Below, in pieces: positions 54,601 to 56,621 of a DNA stretch of 56,621 bases. Positions within the stretch are counted from its first letter, which is position 1. Each line of letters starts with the position of its first letter. The notes beneath the pieces are model-generated. The model saw only the letters and a program-made list of their open reading frames with translations, was not told the DNA's origin and did not search any database. The stretch spans positions 1-56,621 of the forward strand of contig JBDRED010000025.1 of assembly GCA_043820025.1 (NCBI GenBank), in the 5' to 3' direction. A program made the translations under genes and the position numbers. The DNA is from JBDRED01 sp043820025 [NCBI: Elusimicrobiota bacterium] (GTDB lineage Bacteria > RUG730 > JBDRED01).

Positions 54601-56621
54601 GCAAGTAATGGGCTTAATCATACAGAGCATTACACTTATAATGAAGCAGGTCAGGTTTTGACATATACTGATGCAAATAATAAAGTCACATCCAGTGAAT
54701 ACGATAATTATAGTAATATTATTAAGATAATTGGACATAAAGATTGTTCCGAGTATCCTACCACAACATATGAGTATTTTATTTATCAGGCTCCTCCTCA
54801 TAGAATAGTTACAACTCAGCGTGTAAACCATGGAGAAGCAGATATATTAAAAGTTTTTACATTTATTGATGGTTTGGGAAGAACCTGCCAGACGAAGGGG
54901 CCTGCATCGAGTAATAAACAGGTAATATCAGATATAGTAAAATACAATCTAAGAGGAGGGGTTGAAAGATCCTATGTGCCATATACTTCAGTTTATTCAG
55001 AAGAATATACTGCTCCGGATTATAATAAACCTTCTTCTTTAAATATTTATGACGAATTAGGAAGAATCATACAAATAACTCAGCCTGACGGCACGACTAT
55101 TAAGAAAATATATTCAAACTGGAATGAAACTATTCTTGACGGAAAAAACGTAGCCAAAGATTATATTAAAGATGTTTATGGGAGAATAAGAGAGGTTCAC
55201 GAACACAACACCGGAGAGGAATACATTACAAAATATGAGTACAATGCGCTTGGAAACTTAATAAAGCTGATAAATGATAAAGGAGATATTACAACAATTA
55301 ATTATGACAGTCTCGGCAGGAAGGTCAGTATGCAGGATTCTGTTATGGGCGATTGGCATTACGCATATAATATTAATAATAATTTAGTGGCTCAGACAGA
55401 TAATAAAAATCAAACTATAGAAATGAATTATGATAGATTAGGTAGAATTATTTTAAAAACATATCCGAATAATTCTAATATAGCATACGAATATGATAAT
55501 GGAAATAATGGTATTGGCAGGCTTACGCGTGTTACAGACCTATCAGGAACAACGGATTTTAGTTATGATGAATTAGGTAGGAATATTAGTAAAGCGCGTA
55601 CAATAAATGGTGTTGCAGGCACTAAAACTACGAGTAATGAATATGATGCTTTAGGCAGGCCTACAAAGCTGGTTTATCCTGATAATGATTTTATAAATTA
55701 TAAATATGAAACAGGAGTGCTGAAATCTATAAAAAATAGCGCGGATACTTTGTCTTACGCAGTATTAACTTATGATGAACAGGCTGTTGGAAAATTGTCA
55801 AGTATAGAATACGGAAATGGAATAGTAACTAACTATACATACAAACCAAATAATTTCCTCTTAGGTTCTTTAACAACAAGTAATAATGTGCAATATTATA
55901 GCTATGAGTATGATCCAATAGGAAATATTACACAGATAAATGAAAATGGGATCATAAAACAAAGATATACATATGATGATCTTTCAAGATTAACAAGGGC
56001 TGAAGGTGATTATGGCGCAAAGGAATACATTTATGATAGTATAGGGAATATTGAAAACACTGCGTCTGCAAATAATAGTTTTGTGGGATGCGATGATTTT
56101 GACGGACTTAGTGTAACGGGGGGAGTAAGCAGCTGCAGCGGCAGGTTAAGCGGAGGCATATATTTTAATGGCTGTGGATCATGTGAAATTGAAGGCTCGG
56201 ATAAGCTGGCACTTAATACATTAGGAATAGAGTTATGGATATTGCCAGAGGCTTCGGATAGCGGATATATTGTGTTAAAAGAAGGTTCTTATGGGATAAG
56301 AATAATTGATAATAATATTATGGGTAGTGTTATTATTGATAATATAGAATATAGCGTGACTGCTGAAAATTGTGTGAGGCTTAATGCCTGGCAGTATATT
56401 GTAATGACCCATGATGGAAATAATTTAAAAATATTTGTCAATGGTATTGAAAAAGGGAGTGTTCAAGTACAAGGATGCATAGATATTTCAGATAAAAAAG
56501 TGATAATAGGCAATTCAGATGGTAAGTATATACATAATTATCAAGGCAGAATAGATGAATTACATATTTCAAATAATGTTATGCCGCCTGCGTTTATATT
56601 TAATAATTATAAAGCTATGCC
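51631..56621 (+). CDS. Giant exported SpvB/TcB-like RHS protein with FG-GAP repeats and LamG domain (3' partial)
   Basis: One frame stays open from ATG 51631 to the window edge (1663 codons, no stop). Order: signal peptide (1-28, ending L-Y-A-A); SpvB N-terminal domain (about 40-340, with G-W-L-G-V-G-W-D-L); seven FG-GAP/VCBS repeats of D-F-N-G-D-G type at about 345, 403, 459, 509, 566, 617 and 669; a TcB-type middle domain (about 700-850, R-E-F-L-G-F-N-T-V near 765); RHS/YD repeats (about 855-1480, such as Y-D-E-L-G-R-I); and a LamG/jelly-roll domain from about 1488. In Tc toxins, TcB and TcC form a cocoon around a toxic C-terminus; that end is not visible here. AGGAGGG (51611-51617) is spaced for a start-stop ATG at 51624, not for 51631. 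Confidence 0.9.
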   Translation, partial: MNIKKIFQTAFHFLLVFSFFSILNILYAAESSGPNPGNLSPTGTFDTTFTGAFTYTYPIEVVQGRQGIQPNLAFVYNSQAGNGWLGVGWDLSVGAIFRSTRYGIPKYDDTSSGTSDIFIFSIAGQASELVKVGQGSDYWEFRSQVEAGFMRFQYYYNSRQWIVLDKTGKKYELNGLVEVNGKYTYWGLTKVTDTNGNYMQIQYPAPKITTFSGGGAGVINYLPSNILYTGKDGDAPKQEVVFEYEPRPDIITNYRTGVEQKLDERLKRIIVKSNGVLIRKYECNYITNISGNSLLEYVRVYGKDGISSLPETKFSYDSGNTLFNRVWSTNNFGTIITNNFTAADFTGDGLCDASLSYYADNKTKFYRGINNGNNLDYQYSFEKEIRIQDGNTIRYYKTNVSNGDFDGDNEADLCLFYTDYAGFAHLIPEIAINGYNIQNWSGLTFNSDDKFMPDCLLVGDYNGDGKSDIFVNRYQDGGWVATSNGSGFNSSKWVANGDMLYYGNTWKTGDFNGDGYSDILYYDGWNYGGNIKVGLSNGSNGFNVSVWSDINFGLDGNDERGKFQIGDFNGDGLSDISFWDWENGKTWIGLSTGKSFNFSIWNNDSWHGEAVSDTFLAGDFNSDGLTDLSFYKEESSNFYVGYSNGSSIPSWQVMDTFNYGSRPNKAQRLGDFNGDGLLDVCFYDGGETTVRENTSKVSNLVNIKNMLGGSINIGYGTYRHSNVWYLPFPVNVIKNINTSDGMGNNISLTYSFIDGLFDKEPYRKREFLGFNTVRTVDSIGNILEVKYLQTQNALNDINIFKGQIYEKASYNSSGNLLTKTVNTFSYSRPFSGVYFPQIIKTDNYFFDKHTQTEFCYDDYGNVTQTYFTGDVDVSGDENTIQLEYARNTETNMVSYPKHEKMLDHEGDIIKELWYYYDNSNDWNTQTPVKGNMSRTEKWNNNGNKQIITMSYDQYGNMTDTYDALWNETNGLDGNHTHIVYDAIFHQYISAASNGLNHTEHYTYNEAGQVLTYTDANNKVTSSEYDNYSNIIKIIGHKDCSEYPTTTYEYFIYQAPPHRIVTTQRVNHGEADILKVFTFIDGLGRTCQTKGPASSNKQVISDIVKYNLRGGVERSYVPYTSVYSEEYTAPDYNKPSSLNIYDELGRIIQITQPDGTTIKKIYSNWNETILDGKNVAKDYIKDVYGRIREVHEHNTGEEYITKYEYNALGNLIKLINDKGDITTINYDSLGRKVSMQDSVMGDWHYAYNINNNLVAQTDNKNQTIEMNYDRLGRIILKTYPNNSNIAYEYDNGNNGIGRLTRVTDLSGTTDFSYDELGRNISKARTINGVAGTKTTSNEYDALGRPTKLVYPDNDFINYKYETGVLKSIKNSADTLSYAVLTYDEQAVGKLSSIEYGNGIVTNYTYKPNNFLLGSLTTSNNVQYYSYEYDPIGNITQINENGIIKQRYTYDDLSRLTRAEGDYGAKEYIYDSIGNIENTASANNSFVGCDDFDGLSVTGGVSSCSGRLSGGIYFNGCGSCEIEGSDKLALNTLGIELWILPEASDSGYIVLKEGSYGIRIIDNNIMGSVIIDNIEYSVTAENCVRLNAWQYIVMTHDGNNLKIFVNGIEKGSVQVQGCIDISDKKVIIGNSDGKYIHNYQGRIDELHISNNVMPPAFIFNNYKAM

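Overview
The window is AT-rich, densely coded bacterial chromosome from a diderm (LPS-making) organism. It carries most of a lipid A, Kdo and heptose toolkit (lpxA, lpxB, lpxI, lpxL, kdsA, kdsB, kdsC, two hldE1-type kinases, hldE2, gmhB, lptC, lptA, lptB) together with genes often seen in Gram-positives and candidate phyla (rny-ymdB). Short intergenic gaps, many ATGA overlaps, TTG/GTG starts and tRNA genes without an encoded CCA fit a candidate-phylum genome such as Omnitrophota. That assignment is inference from gene content, not something the sequence proves.

Layout. 1-3022: 3' part of a large repetitive surface or fibre protein ending in a peptidase S74 self-cleaving chaperone domain. 3037-4394: tRNA-Leu(CAA) and lpxB. 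4448-12950: housekeeping run with a ZapB-like coiled coil, zapA, a candidate 6S RNA, rarA, fau, rny, ymdB, folD, xseA, xseB and ispA. 13056-16480: purine permease, nucleotidyltransferase, TPM and LemA proteins. 16542-21303: strong promoter, tRNA-Arg(ACG), tadA, then lpxA-lpxI-DegT-Gfo/Idh-lipoprotein. 21336-31289: L,D-transpeptidase, an unknown secreted helical protein, a HAD phosphatase, ferredoxin, an unexplained structured element, acylphosphatase, sigma-70, apt, tRNA-Arg(CCT), PHP and TPR proteins, a short ComEC and PBP1A. 31556-37472: RDD and outer-membrane proteins, an IMPase, an exported DJ-1 protein, an exported acetolactate decarboxylase, a Fur-box promoter with a 26-residue Lys/Cys peptide, and a membrane metallophosphoesterase. 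37641-49753: heptose, Kdo, CTP, lipid A acylation and Lpt export genes in one direction. 49771-51424: a HAD and two SNase-like nucleases. 51631-end: an exported SpvB/TcB-RHS-LamG giant protein, open at the window edge.

How the parts fit. The 37.6-49.8 kb block makes CTP (pyrG), Kdo-8-P and Kdo (kdsA, kdsC), CMP-Kdo (kdsB) and ADP-heptose precursors, acylates lipid A (lpxL) and supplies the Lpt export parts. lpxA/lpxI sit beside an oxidoreductase and aminotransferase of the GnnA/GnnB kind, suggesting a lipid A with amide-linked primary acyl chains on 2,3-diaminoglucose. The housekeeping core is bounded on both sides by very large exported or surface proteins.

The most interesting leads are: the iron-regulator-like promoter with the Lys/Cys microprotein (35842-36036); the GnnA/GnnB-like pair; the giant SpvB/RHS/LamG protein; the structured palindromic element at 24404-24514; the candidate 6S RNA; and the tRNA-Arg(ACG)-tadA unit. 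No CRISPR array, insertion sequence, prophage or defence island was seen.
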